From Anaerocolumna xylanovorans DSM 12503 (lineage in GTDB: Bacteria; Bacillota; Clostridia; Lachnospirales; Lachnospiraceae): a stretch of DNA of 64,000 bases. Every line of letters starts with the position of its first letter. The first letter of the stretch is position 1. The notes beneath the pieces were generated by a model. It ran no database searches and was not told the origin of the DNA. It was given only the letters and a program-made list of their open reading frames with translations. The DNA is taken from assembly GCF_900143645.1 (NCBI RefSeq), contig NZ_FRFD01000010.1, positions 242,418 through 306,417 of the forward strand. Reading direction: 5' to 3'. Below are positions 8,296 through 16,953 of the stretch, in pieces. Position numbers and translations under genes: made by a program.

Positions 8296-10011
8296 TTACT
8301 CAGGTTTGTATGAGCTCTTAAGCGACACAATTCTATTGAATACCAGTTTGTCCTTCGCAGAATCTTTCGAGTCCACGCAGAAAAACCCGTGTCTTAAAAA
8401 TTGGAAACTGTCATAAGCCTTTGCTTCATCTACGCTGTACTCAATGCGGCAGTCTTTTAATATAGTGATGGAATTCGGATTCAAATTAAGACTTCCATCC
8501 TCATTATATACTCCCTTTTCTTCATCGACAATATTCTCATATAACCTTACTTCTGCCTTAACCGAAGTTTTTGCCTCAACCCAATGGATTGTCCCCTTGA
8601 CTTTTCTCTCATTGAAGCCAGAACCGCTTCTGGTCTTAGGGTCATAGGTGGCATGTACCTCCGTTACTGCTCCGTTTTCATCCGTTACATAGCCGGTGCA
8701 GGTTACAAAATAGGCATTCATAAGCCTTACTTCATTTCCCGGAAACAGTCTGAAATATTTCTTCGGAGGATCTATCTTAAAATCTTCCCTGTCAATATAA
8801 AGTTCCCTGCTAAAGGCAACCTTTCTGGTACCCATCTCTTCATTTTCCTGATTATTGGATACATCCATGAATTCTGTAATATCTTCCGGATAATTTGTAA
8901 TGATTAGTTTAACCGGGTCCAATACTGCCATTACACGAGGTCTTTTAAGCTTTAGGTCTTCTCTGATGCAGTATTCTAACATAGGATAGTCCACAGAGCT
9001 CTGGCTCTTTGATACTCCGCACAATTCCATAAACATCTTAATGGATTCCGGTGTAAAGCCCCTTCTTCTTAAAGCACTGATGGATACAAGCCTGGGATCA
9101 TCCCAGCCGTCAACAATTCCTTCTTCCACCAGCTTTTTGATATAGCGCTTGCCGGTTATGACATTGGTAAGATACATCTTGGCAAATTCTATCTGTTTCG
9201 GAGGGTTTTCATACTCCAATTCGGTTACTACCCAGTCATAAAGAGGCCTATGGTCTTCAAACTCCAGCGTACAGATGGAATGGGTCACTCCCTCAATGGC
9301 ATCCTCAATTGGATGTGCAAAATCATACATGGGATAAATGCACCACTTATCTCCCGTGTTATGGTGGGTCATTCTTGCAATACGGTAAATGACAGGATCC
9401 CTCATATTGATATTGGGTGAGGCCATATCAATTTTTGCCCTCAGCACCTTGGAACCGTCCTCGTACCTGCCCTCTTTCATTTCTTCAAAGAGCCTTAAAT
9501 TCTCTTCGATACTTCTATTCCTGTAAGGGCTTTCCTTACCGGGTTCCGTCAAGGTTCCCCTGTATTCCCTGATTTCCTCTGCCTTTAAATCACAGACAAA
9601 GGCTTTTCCTTTTTTAATTAGCTTCACAGCACCTTCATACATCTGGTCAAAGTAATCAGAAGCAAAGAACAGCCTGTCTTCATAATCTCCGCCAATCCAT
9701 TTTACATCTGCTATAATGGATTCCACGAATTCCGTCTTTTCTTTGGTAGGATTCGTGTCATCAAACCTCAAGTTAAACCTGCCGCCGTATTCCCTGGCCA
9801 GTCCATAATTCAGTAAAATGGACTTGGCATGTCCTATATGAAGGTAACCGTTGGGTTCAGGAGGAAAGCGTGTTACAACAGTAGTACAACGTCCCTCTTT
9901 AATGTCCTTTTCTATTATCTGCTCAATAAAATTCTTTGAGACTACTTCATTGTCAGCCGGATTGTTTCCACTGCTACTTAAAACAGCTTCTTTGTCTTGC
10001 TCATTATCCAT
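8296..10011 (-). CDS. glnS: Glutamine--tRNA ligase
   Basis: A class I aminoacyl-tRNA synthetase of 571 residues that charges tRNA-Gln. The HIGH signature (EPNGYLHIGHAKS) lies near residue 55. The GWDDPRL and ALRRRGFTPESI motifs are typical of bacterial GlnRS. The KMSKS-like position reads VITGKR, the variant seen in clostridial GlnRS. The two beta-barrel anticodon-binding domains make up the last 200 residues. An AAAGGAGG site lies 10 bases before the ATG. The downstream DUF2225 gene is 16 bp away. Confidence 0.98.
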   Translation of the reverse strand: MDNEQDKEAVLSSSGNNPADNEVVSKNFIEQIIEKDIKEGRCTTVVTRFPPEPNGYLHIGHAKSILLNYGLAREYGGRFNLRFDDTNPTKEKTEFVESIIADVKWIGGDYEDRLFFASDYFDQMYEGAVKLIKKGKAFVCDLKAEEIREYRGTLTEPGKESPYRNRSIEENLRLFEEMKEGRYEDGSKVLRAKIDMASPNINMRDPVIYRIARMTHHNTGDKWCIYPMYDFAHPIEDAIEGVTHSICTLEFEDHRPLYDWVVTELEYENPPKQIEFAKMYLTNVITGKRYIKKLVEEGIVDGWDDPRLVSISALRRRGFTPESIKMFMELCGVSKSQSSVDYPMLEYCIREDLKLKRPRVMAVLDPVKLIITNYPEDITEFMDVSNNQENEEMGTRKVAFSRELYIDREDFKIDPPKKYFRLFPGNEVRLMNAYFVTCTGYVTDENGAVTEVHATYDPKTRSGSGFNERKVKGTIHWVEAKTSVKAEVRLYENIVDEEKGVYNEDGSLNLNPNSITILKDCRIEYSVDEAKAYDSFQFLRHGFFCVDSKDSAKDKLVFNRIVSLKSSYKPE

Positions 10012-10072
10012 GGCTGTGTTCCTCCTTTAATTATCAAATTAAAATATATAATACCACATCTTTATTAATTAG

Positions 10073-11677
10073 TCAAAATAGAGGTTGGTCCCATTCGGTC
10101 TTTTTATCACACACCTCTCTCTGGTATTCCCTGGGTGTAGTACCTGTAAATTTACGGAATACTCTGGTAAAATAATAAGCATTTTCAAAACTTAACTTAT
10201 AAGCAATTTCATTGATGCGGTAATTTCCTTCCCTTATTAAGCTGCAGGCCCTCTCCACCTTTGCTTTGTTCACATAATCAACAAAGCTCTGTCCGCTTTG
10301 CTTTTTAAACAGGGAAGAAAAATATGCCGGAGAAATTGCTGCATACTCTGCCACCTCCTGCAGATTAATATGCTCATCTATATGCTCTTTTATATATTGC
10401 TTTGCCATCTCTACCGGCCGGGATTTCATACCGGGATTCTGATAAAGCATTTCCCGTATGGAGTTCTTTAATTTATCAATCCAGAGCAGTACCTGCTTTC
10501 TGGTCATAAGACTGTTAATCTCCTGATAATCCTCCGCAGCAGAATTACTCATATTAAGGGATTTTGCCAATGAGCGGTAAAGCTCTGAACACAGCCAGAC
10601 AGCCTGGCTCTTTTGATGTACCACATTTTGTATTCTCTCAGAAGCCTTATCAAGAAGCAAAAGCACTCCTGCTATATTCTTTGCATTCAGCTCTGTTGTT
10701 AAACGGTCGCCGATTCCAAGCAGACCCAAAGGTTCAAACACAGGACGTGCTGCATTAACCGGTTCCAGCTCTTTTCCCAGATAATATATTTCAATCAGGT
10801 ACATGAGTTCTTCCCTGCAGGCAATGAGCTGGTTCTCACCAAAATAAACCTGGGTTGGATAAACGATGCATCGTGCCTGTACGATTTTACTCACAGTAGT
10901 GGAAAGTTTATTCTGAAACAATGAGAAGTTTTCCTTCGAATCCTTATTAAGGCCCCAGAGATATAGTATAATGCAATCCGTCTGCCCTGTATTGATAAAC
11001 AGATGGTGGACAAAAATCTGCTCGGATATTTGTTTTGTGAGCTCTTTAATCCATGCATGTATCTTCTTTTTATCTTTCTGGCTGGAAAAGCTGCCTTCAG
11101 GCATACCCGATAAATCCAGCGGGATATAAAAATAAGAATAGCCGGTAAGCATATGATTGTCATTTAAAACTTTTGCAGCTTTCATAAAGGAGGAATCTTC
11201 CGATTCGAATAGTATTTTCAAGAAAGCATTGTCAAGTATTTCCTTCTGTTTCAAATTGTAATAGTTACTTAGTGTATCAGCCTTTTTTAGCTGTGAACGT
11301 TTCCTGCATTCCTCTTTTGCCATATTCAGGCTTTTAATCAGGGTGGCAGGCTCCAGCTGCGCCTTTAGCAGGTAATCGGCAGCCCTAAGCCTTAATGTTT
11401 CTCTTGCCAGATCAAATTCCTGAAAATTGGTAAGCATGATAAAAACAATGGAAGGAAACTCTTTCGTAACAGCCTTAAGGAGTTCTATTCCATCCATAAC
11501 AGGCATTTTGATATCACATAGTACAATGTCCGGCTGACGGTTCCTGATCTTCTCCAGAGCATCGGAGCCGTTCTTGGCAGTATGCATAATCGTACAGTCT
11601 TCCTGTTCCCAGTCAATAAGAAATTTTATACCGGAAAGTATAATAGTTTCATCGTCTACAAGCATTACCTGGAACAT
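10073..11677 (-). CDS. YesN-type AraC-family response regulator
   Basis: A DNA-binding response regulator of 534 residues. The N-terminal receiver domain (about 1-120) has the phospho-acceptor Asp in DIVLCDIKMPVMDG (about residue 55). A long middle region of unknown role follows. At the C-terminus is an AraC/XylS double helix-turn-helix (about 430-530) with the conserved YFSSLFKKQSGQSF and YYFTRVFRKFTGTTPREY segments. It lies 3 bp downstream of its cognate YesM-type kinase gene. The pair faces away from, and presumably activates, the sugar-uptake and glycosidase operon at 13.7-21.2 kb. Confidence 0.95.
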   Translation of the reverse strand: MFQVMLVDDETIILSGIKFLIDWEQEDCTIMHTAKNGSDALEKIRNRQPDIVLCDIKMPVMDGIELLKAVTKEFPSIVFIMLTNFQEFDLARETLRLRAADYLLKAQLEPATLIKSLNMAKEECRKRSQLKKADTLSNYYNLKQKEILDNAFLKILFESEDSSFMKAAKVLNDNHMLTGYSYFYIPLDLSGMPEGSFSSQKDKKKIHAWIKELTKQISEQIFVHHLFINTGQTDCIILYLWGLNKDSKENFSLFQNKLSTTVSKIVQARCIVYPTQVYFGENQLIACREELMYLIEIYYLGKELEPVNAARPVFEPLGLLGIGDRLTTELNAKNIAGVLLLLDKASERIQNVVHQKSQAVWLCSELYRSLAKSLNMSNSAAEDYQEINSLMTRKQVLLWIDKLKNSIREMLYQNPGMKSRPVEMAKQYIKEHIDEHINLQEVAEYAAISPAYFSSLFKKQSGQSFVDYVNKAKVERACSLIREGNYRINEIAYKLSFENAYYFTRVFRKFTGTTPREYQREVCDKKTEWDQPLF

Positions 11678-11680
11678 CAG

Positions 11681-13441
11681 TTATACCTCCTTTGGTATAC
11701 GGATAGTAACACGTGTATAAGCGTGTTCTTTGCTTTCATAGGTCAGACCGGATTCCTGTCCATATATCAGTTTTAACCTTGAATTCACATTCCTGATTCC
11801 CATACCGCTAAAGGAATCCTTATTGGAATATTCCTCTTCCTCTTCATCCAGTCTTAGCATTTCTTTCTTTTCCATACCGGCTCCGTCATCCTCAACATAC
11901 AGGTATAAGATACCCTCCTCTTCTCTGCCGCCAAGTATAATATTCCCAAATCTCCCTGTGGGCACAATCCCATGAAAAATAGCATTTTCAATTAGAGGCT
12001 GAAGGGTAAATTTCACTATACGGCAGCATAAGAGATTTTCCGGAATTTTATTTTCAAAGTTAAAAACTTCCACATAGCGGATGGATTGAATATGGATATA
12101 ATCCATCAGAAGGCTTATTTCTTCTTTCAGTGTAATCTTCTCACCGGTCCCCTTTGCAACGTTTCTAAGAAGATTCTCCAATGCCATTGTCATATTGGCA
12201 ATGGAACTGGATTTCTGGATAACGGCCATCCACCGTATGGAATCCAAGGTGTTGTATAAAAAATGAGGATTTACCTGGCTTTGTAAAAGAGAGATTTCCA
12301 CATCCTTCTTTTGCTCATACATTTTTTCTGTTTCTATCAGAAGGCGGCTGATGCTTGCAGACATGGAATTTACCACTCTTCCGATTTCTCCGATTTCATC
12401 GCCCGAAATTTCAATCTGGGAATCATAGGAAAAATCATTATCCTTTGATATTTTTTCTATCCGCGTTATCAGTATCTTAATGGGCTTGGTAATTGAAATT
12501 GACAGTATATGGGCAACAGCAAAGCCGACACTGACGGTAGTTGCCAGAATAACTACTAACACAAAGAGCATTCTGGTATCTTCATTTCCTGCGGTTGTTT
12601 CAGAGGAGGATATGCTGTATACTGTCAAATCAAAATGTGATAACGGCATTGCATTCACCTTGTATTTATGACCGTCCTTTTTTATTGTTGTCCCATCTTT
12701 TAGAGGTAAATCTGCATACTCCTTCCGGTTTATGGACTTTGACACTGCCAAAAACACTTTATCTTCTGAATCCTTCACAAAAATTCCGTCCAACTGGTGA
12801 GCAGCCCGCAGCTGTGACAATATTAACGCAGGAGATATTTCAATATAAATATATCCTACGGTTTTAGCCGTATGGATCTGTATGGCAGGGCAAAGAAATA
12901 CCAAAACATTTTCCTTGGGGTTGGAAAGGGAAGGTGCTATTGTATAGATAGAATGAATCGTTTTATCCTGTATCTGATGAAACAGTTCAGAAGCCCTAAG
13001 CTTACTTCCGGTATCGATAGAACCGCTTTGCATAGTACCGCTGGCTTCTATTAATATGGAATCTTTATTAAATACAATTAAGCGGTTTATAAATTTATTA
13101 TTCATGCTGGCTGATAAATAGGTATTCAAAGCTTCCTGTGCCTTAAAGCAAAGGCTTCGCTCCTTTACAGTCTGGCTGCCGTTAAGGGAGAGAGCTTTTG
13201 CTATTTCCGTATCAAAGGCACAGTTCATACCCAAATTATCTGTTTCGCTGATATACTGCTCCAATTGTTTTTTTACTGCCTGGATATACTGCCTGTCCAG
13301 TTCCGTAGATTTTGAAAAAATAATATTTCCCATATAACTATATAAGAACAGATTGCTTGCCAGGCTAAAGAGAAGCACGCAGAGAGAAGTAGAGAGCAGT
13401 ATTTTCATTTTAATGCCATATTTCTTCATTTTTATAACCAT
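11681..13441 (-). CDS. YesM-type sensor histidine kinase
   Basis: A membrane sensor kinase of 586 residues. It has a transmembrane helix at about 13-35, an extracellular Cache-like sensor region, a second transmembrane helix at about 288-310, a HAMP domain, a His-kinase domain of the LytS/YesM type (PF06580) with phospho-His in QVNPHFLYNTLDSIRW, and a C-terminal ATPase domain (DDGAGM, GMGIRNVNSRL). Two ATGs (13441, 13429) lie 1 and 13 nt from the AAGGAG site, so the exact start is uncertain by four codons. It would sense an oligosaccharide directly or through the neighbouring binding protein and phosphorylate the YesN partner. Confidence 0.95.
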   Translation of the reverse strand: MVIKMKKYGIKMKILLSTSLCVLLFSLASNLFLYSYMGNIIFSKSTELDRQYIQAVKKQLEQYISETDNLGMNCAFDTEIAKALSLNGSQTVKERSLCFKAQEALNTYLSASMNNKFINRLIVFNKDSILIEASGTMQSGSIDTGSKLRASELFHQIQDKTIHSIYTIAPSLSNPKENVLVFLCPAIQIHTAKTVGYIYIEISPALILSQLRAAHQLDGIFVKDSEDKVFLAVSKSINRKEYADLPLKDGTTIKKDGHKYKVNAMPLSHFDLTVYSISSSETTAGNEDTRMLFVLVVILATTVSVGFAVAHILSISITKPIKILITRIEKISKDNDFSYDSQIEISGDEIGEIGRVVNSMSASISRLLIETEKMYEQKKDVEISLLQSQVNPHFLYNTLDSIRWMAVIQKSSSIANMTMALENLLRNVAKGTGEKITLKEEISLLMDYIHIQSIRYVEVFNFENKIPENLLCCRIVKFTLQPLIENAIFHGIVPTGRFGNIILGGREEEGILYLYVEDDGAGMEKKEMLRLDEEEEEYSNKDSFSGMGIRNVNSRLKLIYGQESGLTYESKEHAYTRVTIRIPKEV

Positions 13442-13668
13442 GCTCCTTTCAAAGTCTGGAGACTTTGCTTATTTCTGTTATTAATACTATCAGATTGTAC
13501 TGCCGATTATAATTAGTTATGTTCCATCAGTATATCATATTTCCGGTTCCCCAAAAAGCGAATTAAAAAAAGGAGAAAAATAGTATTAATTCTAAAAATA
13601 GTATTATATTTCAGAAAGCACCGGGAATTATTTATAAAAAAAGTGTGGTTATTAAGAAAATTTGTTAG

Positions 13669-13697
13669 GTTAAATTAATCATCAGTTTATGTATAAT
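13669..13697 (+). promoter_or_regulatory. Candidate promoter of sugar ABC operon
   Basis: TATAAT (13692-13697) lies 41 bp before the lipoprotein start, with a poor -35 match GTTAAA (13669-13674) at 17 bp. A weak -35 fits a promoter that needs the YesN activator. The rest of the 296-bp gap (13442-13668) is AT-rich; no clear YesN site was identified. Confidence 0.4.
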
Positions 13698-13737
13698 ACA
13701 ATCACAATAATCAATACATTTCAAAAGGAGGATATTT

Positions 13738-15084
13738 ATGAAAAAGCAAAAGCTTATTGCAGCTGTGCTGATTACCGTACTTTCCTGTCTGTTACTGGCA
13801 GGCTGTAAAGGCGAAGGTGACAGCACAAAGAATTCAACACCTTCAAACAGTAAAACAGAATCCGCTTCAGAGGATGCTAAGACCTCTGGCGATACCGGGC
13901 AGGTTACTATCAAAGCATCTGTCTGGGACTTAGACACAAGTTCTGCTTCAGCAAAGACTATGGCTGATACATTTATGGCCCGAAATCCTGATATCAAAGT
14001 CGACCTTATTGATATCCCATCCTCGGAATACACCAATAAGTTAAGCATCATGCTAAACGGAAATAATGACTTGGATGTTTTCTGGATCAAAGACGGAGAT
14101 ACCATTAAAGCAATTGAGAGCAAAGGGCAGCTGGCCGACTTAAGCAGTTTTATAAACAGACAAGGTTTGGACTTAAACGTATTTAACGGTCTGGCCGACA
14201 GCTTTACTACAGATGACGGAAAAGTTTTTGCCCTTCCTGTAAACTCAAGTTTTTATGTATTATTTTATAACAAGGATTTATTTGATGCTGCAGGAGTTGC
14301 CTATCCCGGCAATGACATGACATGGAGTGATTTTGAAAATCTCGCATCAAAGCTTACCAGCGGCGAAGGTGCGGACAAAAAATACGGGGCTCTTCTTCAT
14401 ACATGGCAGGCCTGCGTCCAGAACTGGGCAATTCAGGACGGTAAACATACCATTTTGGACAGTGATTATTCCTTCATGAAAGATTCCTATGAAATGGCAC
14501 TTAGAATGCAGAATGCCGGTACCATTATGGATTATGCGACCCTTAAGACCGGTAATATCCATTACTCCAGCCCTTTTCTTCAGGGTAATATCGCAATGAT
14601 GCCAATGGGAACATGGTTCTGCTCAACATTAATCGATAAAATCAAAGCCGGTGAAAGTACTGTTAATTGGGGAATGGCTGTCCTTCCACATCCGGAAGGC
14701 GTAGAGGCTGGCTGGACTGTGGGTTCCGTAACCCCCATCGCTATCAATGCTTCTTCCAAAAAACAAGAAGCAGCCTGGAAATTTGTTGATTTTGTCACCA
14801 GTGAAGAAGGTGCTTTGATTCAGGCACAGGCAGGATTAGTCCCTTCCCGCATCAGCACTGACTCCATGAGTTTTGTAGCAGAGGCAGAGGGTATGCCTGA
14901 TAACGCTCTCGAAATCCTAACCGCTGTAAAAAAGATTACTCTGGACCGCCCTATAGAAGAAAAGACGGCTGAGGTCAATCAAATGCTTGGAGAAGTTCAC
15001 AGCTTAATAATGCTAGGGGAATATAGCATTGACCAGGGCCTTGCGGAAATGTCCGAAAGAAATAAGGAAATTCAGGGTCAATAG
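13738..15084 (+). CDS. Sugar ABC transporter substrate-binding lipoprotein
   Basis: An extracellular solute-binding protein of family 1 (MalE-like), 448 residues. The lipoprotein signal peptide has the lipobox LLAGC with Cys23 as lipidation site, followed by a Ser/Thr/Asp-rich spacer to about residue 60. The mature domain shows typical SBP_bac_1 features (YNKDLFDAAGV, MGTWFCSTLI, AWKFVDFVTSEEGA). It delivers an oligosaccharide to the two permeases encoded next. No ATPase gene is in this operon; a shared MsmX-type ATPase elsewhere is the usual arrangement in Firmicutes. A very good AAAGGAGG site precedes the start. Confidence 0.95.
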   Translation: MKKQKLIAAVLITVLSCLLLAGCKGEGDSTKNSTPSNSKTESASEDAKTSGDTGQVTIKASVWDLDTSSASAKTMADTFMARNPDIKVDLIDIPSSEYTNKLSIMLNGNNDLDVFWIKDGDTIKAIESKGQLADLSSFINRQGLDLNVFNGLADSFTTDDGKVFALPVNSSFYVLFYNKDLFDAAGVAYPGNDMTWSDFENLASKLTSGEGADKKYGALLHTWQACVQNWAIQDGKHTILDSDYSFMKDSYEMALRMQNAGTIMDYATLKTGNIHYSSPFLQGNIAMMPMGTWFCSTLIDKIKAGESTVNWGMAVLPHPEGVEAGWTVGSVTPIAINASSKKQEAAWKFVDFVTSEEGALIQAQAGLVPSRISTDSMSFVAEAEGMPDNALEILTAVKKITLDRPIEEKTAEVNQMLGEVHSLIMLGEYSIDQGLAEMSERNKEIQGQ

Positions 15085-15093
15085 AAATTGCCT

Positions 15094-15125
15094 GTGGGAG
15101 AGTGGCAAAACGGCCACTCTCCTAC
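15094..15125 (+). terminator. Intercistronic hairpin after the binding-protein gene
   Basis: A 13-bp stem pairs 15094-15106 with 15113-15125 around a 6-nt loop and is followed by TTTTAT. It looks like a leaky terminator or 3' stability element that would keep binding-protein mRNA above permease mRNA. Confidence 0.6.
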
Positions 15126-15171
15126 TTTTATAAAATGCTATTATCTTTTTAGAAAACAGGGAGGACATTAC

Positions 15172-16080
15172 ATGAAGAACTCTAAGGCAAAAGGAAAGGG
15201 TCTTTCTCTTGGAACTAAAAACTTATTTCTGGGCCTTTCTTTTATTTTACCAAATTTCATTGGCTTTTTTATATTTATCCTGATTCCAGTCACCTTCTCA
15301 CTTGTTCTAAGTTTTATGAAATGGGACGGCTTTCATTCTATGGAATTTATCGGCATAAAGAATTTTATTTATATTTTCAAAGACAGGGTGTTTATAGGAG
15401 CCATTTTTAAAACTGTTTACTATTCCGCTTTTACGGTGCTGTTTACTTTGGTGGCTTCCTTAGGGTTGGCTGTCCTTCTAAACAACAAGCTCCGTGGAAT
15501 TAATTTTTTCAGAAGTTCCATCTTCTTTCCTTATGTGGCTTCCATTGTTGCAATAGCCGTTGTATGGAATGCTCTTTTCCAAAAGGATTTCGGTCCCATT
15601 AACTCCTTTCTCAAAATGATTGGAATTGCAAACCCTCCCGGCTGGACAGCCAGTATCCATTCCGTTATACCAGCCCTTATCATCGTAAGTATCTGGAGAA
15701 ACATGGGGTATTTTATGATCGTCTACCTGGCAGCCCTTCAGGATATCCCCTATTCGCTTTACGAGGCAGCTACCATTGACGGTGCTACAAAGAGGCAGCA
15801 GTTTTTCAGAGTTACGCTTCCGCTTTTAGCACCCAGTACTTTCTTTGTATTAATGATGCTAACCATTAATTCCTTTAAGATATTCGACCTTGTCTATATG
15901 ATGACGGAAGGCGGTCCGGGAAATGCGTCAACTATGTTAAGCCAATATATTTACAACCAGTCCTTTATCGCCTGGAATTACGGCAAGGCAAGCGCGGCTG
16001 CAATGATATTATTTATAGTCGTCGGCACTATTACCGTATTGCAGTTTAAAGTGGAGAAAAAGTGGCTTAGCTATATGTAA
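15172..16080 (+). CDS. Sugar ABC transporter permease (MalF/UgpA type)
   Basis: An inner-membrane permease subunit of 302 residues with six predicted transmembrane helices. The EAA cytoplasmic loop (YEAATIDGATKRQQFFRVTLP) contacts the ATPase. The start is placed at the ATG at 15172, which has GGGAGGA 6 bases upstream; an in-frame upstream extension would read through the intercistronic hairpin and lacks a ribosome site. It pairs with the next permease. Confidence 0.95.
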   Translation: MKNSKAKGKGLSLGTKNLFLGLSFILPNFIGFFIFILIPVTFSLVLSFMKWDGFHSMEFIGIKNFIYIFKDRVFIGAIFKTVYYSAFTVLFTLVASLGLAVLLNNKLRGINFFRSSIFFPYVASIVAIAVVWNALFQKDFGPINSFLKMIGIANPPGWTASIHSVIPALIIVSIWRNMGYFMIVYLAALQDIPYSLYEAATIDGATKRQQFFRVTLPLLAPSTFFVLMMLTINSFKIFDLVYMMTEGGPGNASTMLSQYIYNQSFIAWNYGKASAAAMILFIVVGTITVLQFKVEKKWLSYM

Positions 16081-16107
16081 TGCCTTATTAAGGAATGGAG
16101 GATTATT

Positions 16108-16938
16108 ATGATTATACGAGAAAGTAAATTTTCTAAATTTCTAACCTATACAGTATTATCGTTAATTACACTGCTGACTCTTCTGCCTCTTATCTGGATG
16201 CTTAGCGCTTCCTTAAAACTGGACAGTGAAGTCTTTTCTCTTCCGATAAGATGGATTCCCAAAAATCCGCAATGGAAGAATTACACTGTAATATGGGGTA
16301 AGATCCCTTTCGGGCTTTTTGTCTGGAATACTCTTAAATTAACTCTGGTAATTACAGTGATCCAGATAGCAACCTCAAGCTTTGCGGCCTATGGCTTCTC
16401 CAAGATCAATTTCAAAGGAAGGGACTTTTTATTTTTCTGTTACGTTACTACTATAGCAATACCCTGGCAGGTTTATATGCTGCCCCAGTACAGTCTTATG
16501 AATAAGTTTCATTTAGTTGATACACATATTGGATATGTCCTGCTGCAGAGTTTCACTGCCTTTGGTGTATTCCTCATGCGCCAGTTTTATCTTTCCATAC
16601 CAAACGACCTGTTGGAAGCCGCCAAGATTGACGGATTAAACGATTACCGTATTTATTTCCGTATTGTCCTTCCATTGTCAAAGCCCAGCTTAGCCACACT
16701 TACCATTTTTAGCTTTGTCACAATATGGAATGATTTTATGGGACCTATGATTTATTTTAATACAACAAATCTGAAAACCATTCAGCTTGGTATCAGAATG
16801 TTTATCGGACAGTACTCCACTGAATACGGACTCATTATGGCCGCCAGTGTAGTGGCTCTGGTACCTGTTTTTATTATATTCCTGGCTTTTCAGCGGTTCT
16901 TTGTACAAGGAATTGCTACCAGCGGACTAAAGGGCTGA
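16108..16938 (+). CDS. Sugar ABC transporter permease (MalG/UgpE type)
   Basis: The second inner-membrane permease subunit, 276 residues and about six transmembrane helices. Its EAA loop reads LEAAKIDGLNDYRIYFRIVLP. It is preceded by TGGAGG 7 bases before the ATG and follows the first permease by 27 bp. The two permeases and the binding protein form a CUT1-type importer for di- or oligosaccharides; the following GH31 enzyme suggests alpha-linked substrates. Confidence 0.95.
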   Translation: MIIRESKFSKFLTYTVLSLITLLTLLPLIWMLSASLKLDSEVFSLPIRWIPKNPQWKNYTVIWGKIPFGLFVWNTLKLTLVITVIQIATSSFAAYGFSKINFKGRDFLFFCYVTTIAIPWQVYMLPQYSLMNKFHLVDTHIGYVLLQSFTAFGVFLMRQFYLSIPNDLLEAAKIDGLNDYRIYFRIVLPLSKPSLATLTIFSFVTIWNDFMGPMIYFNTTNLKTIQLGIRMFIGQYSTEYGLIMAASVVALVPVFIIFLAFQRFFVQGIATSGLKG

Positions 16939-16953
16939 AGAAAGGGGCTTTAA

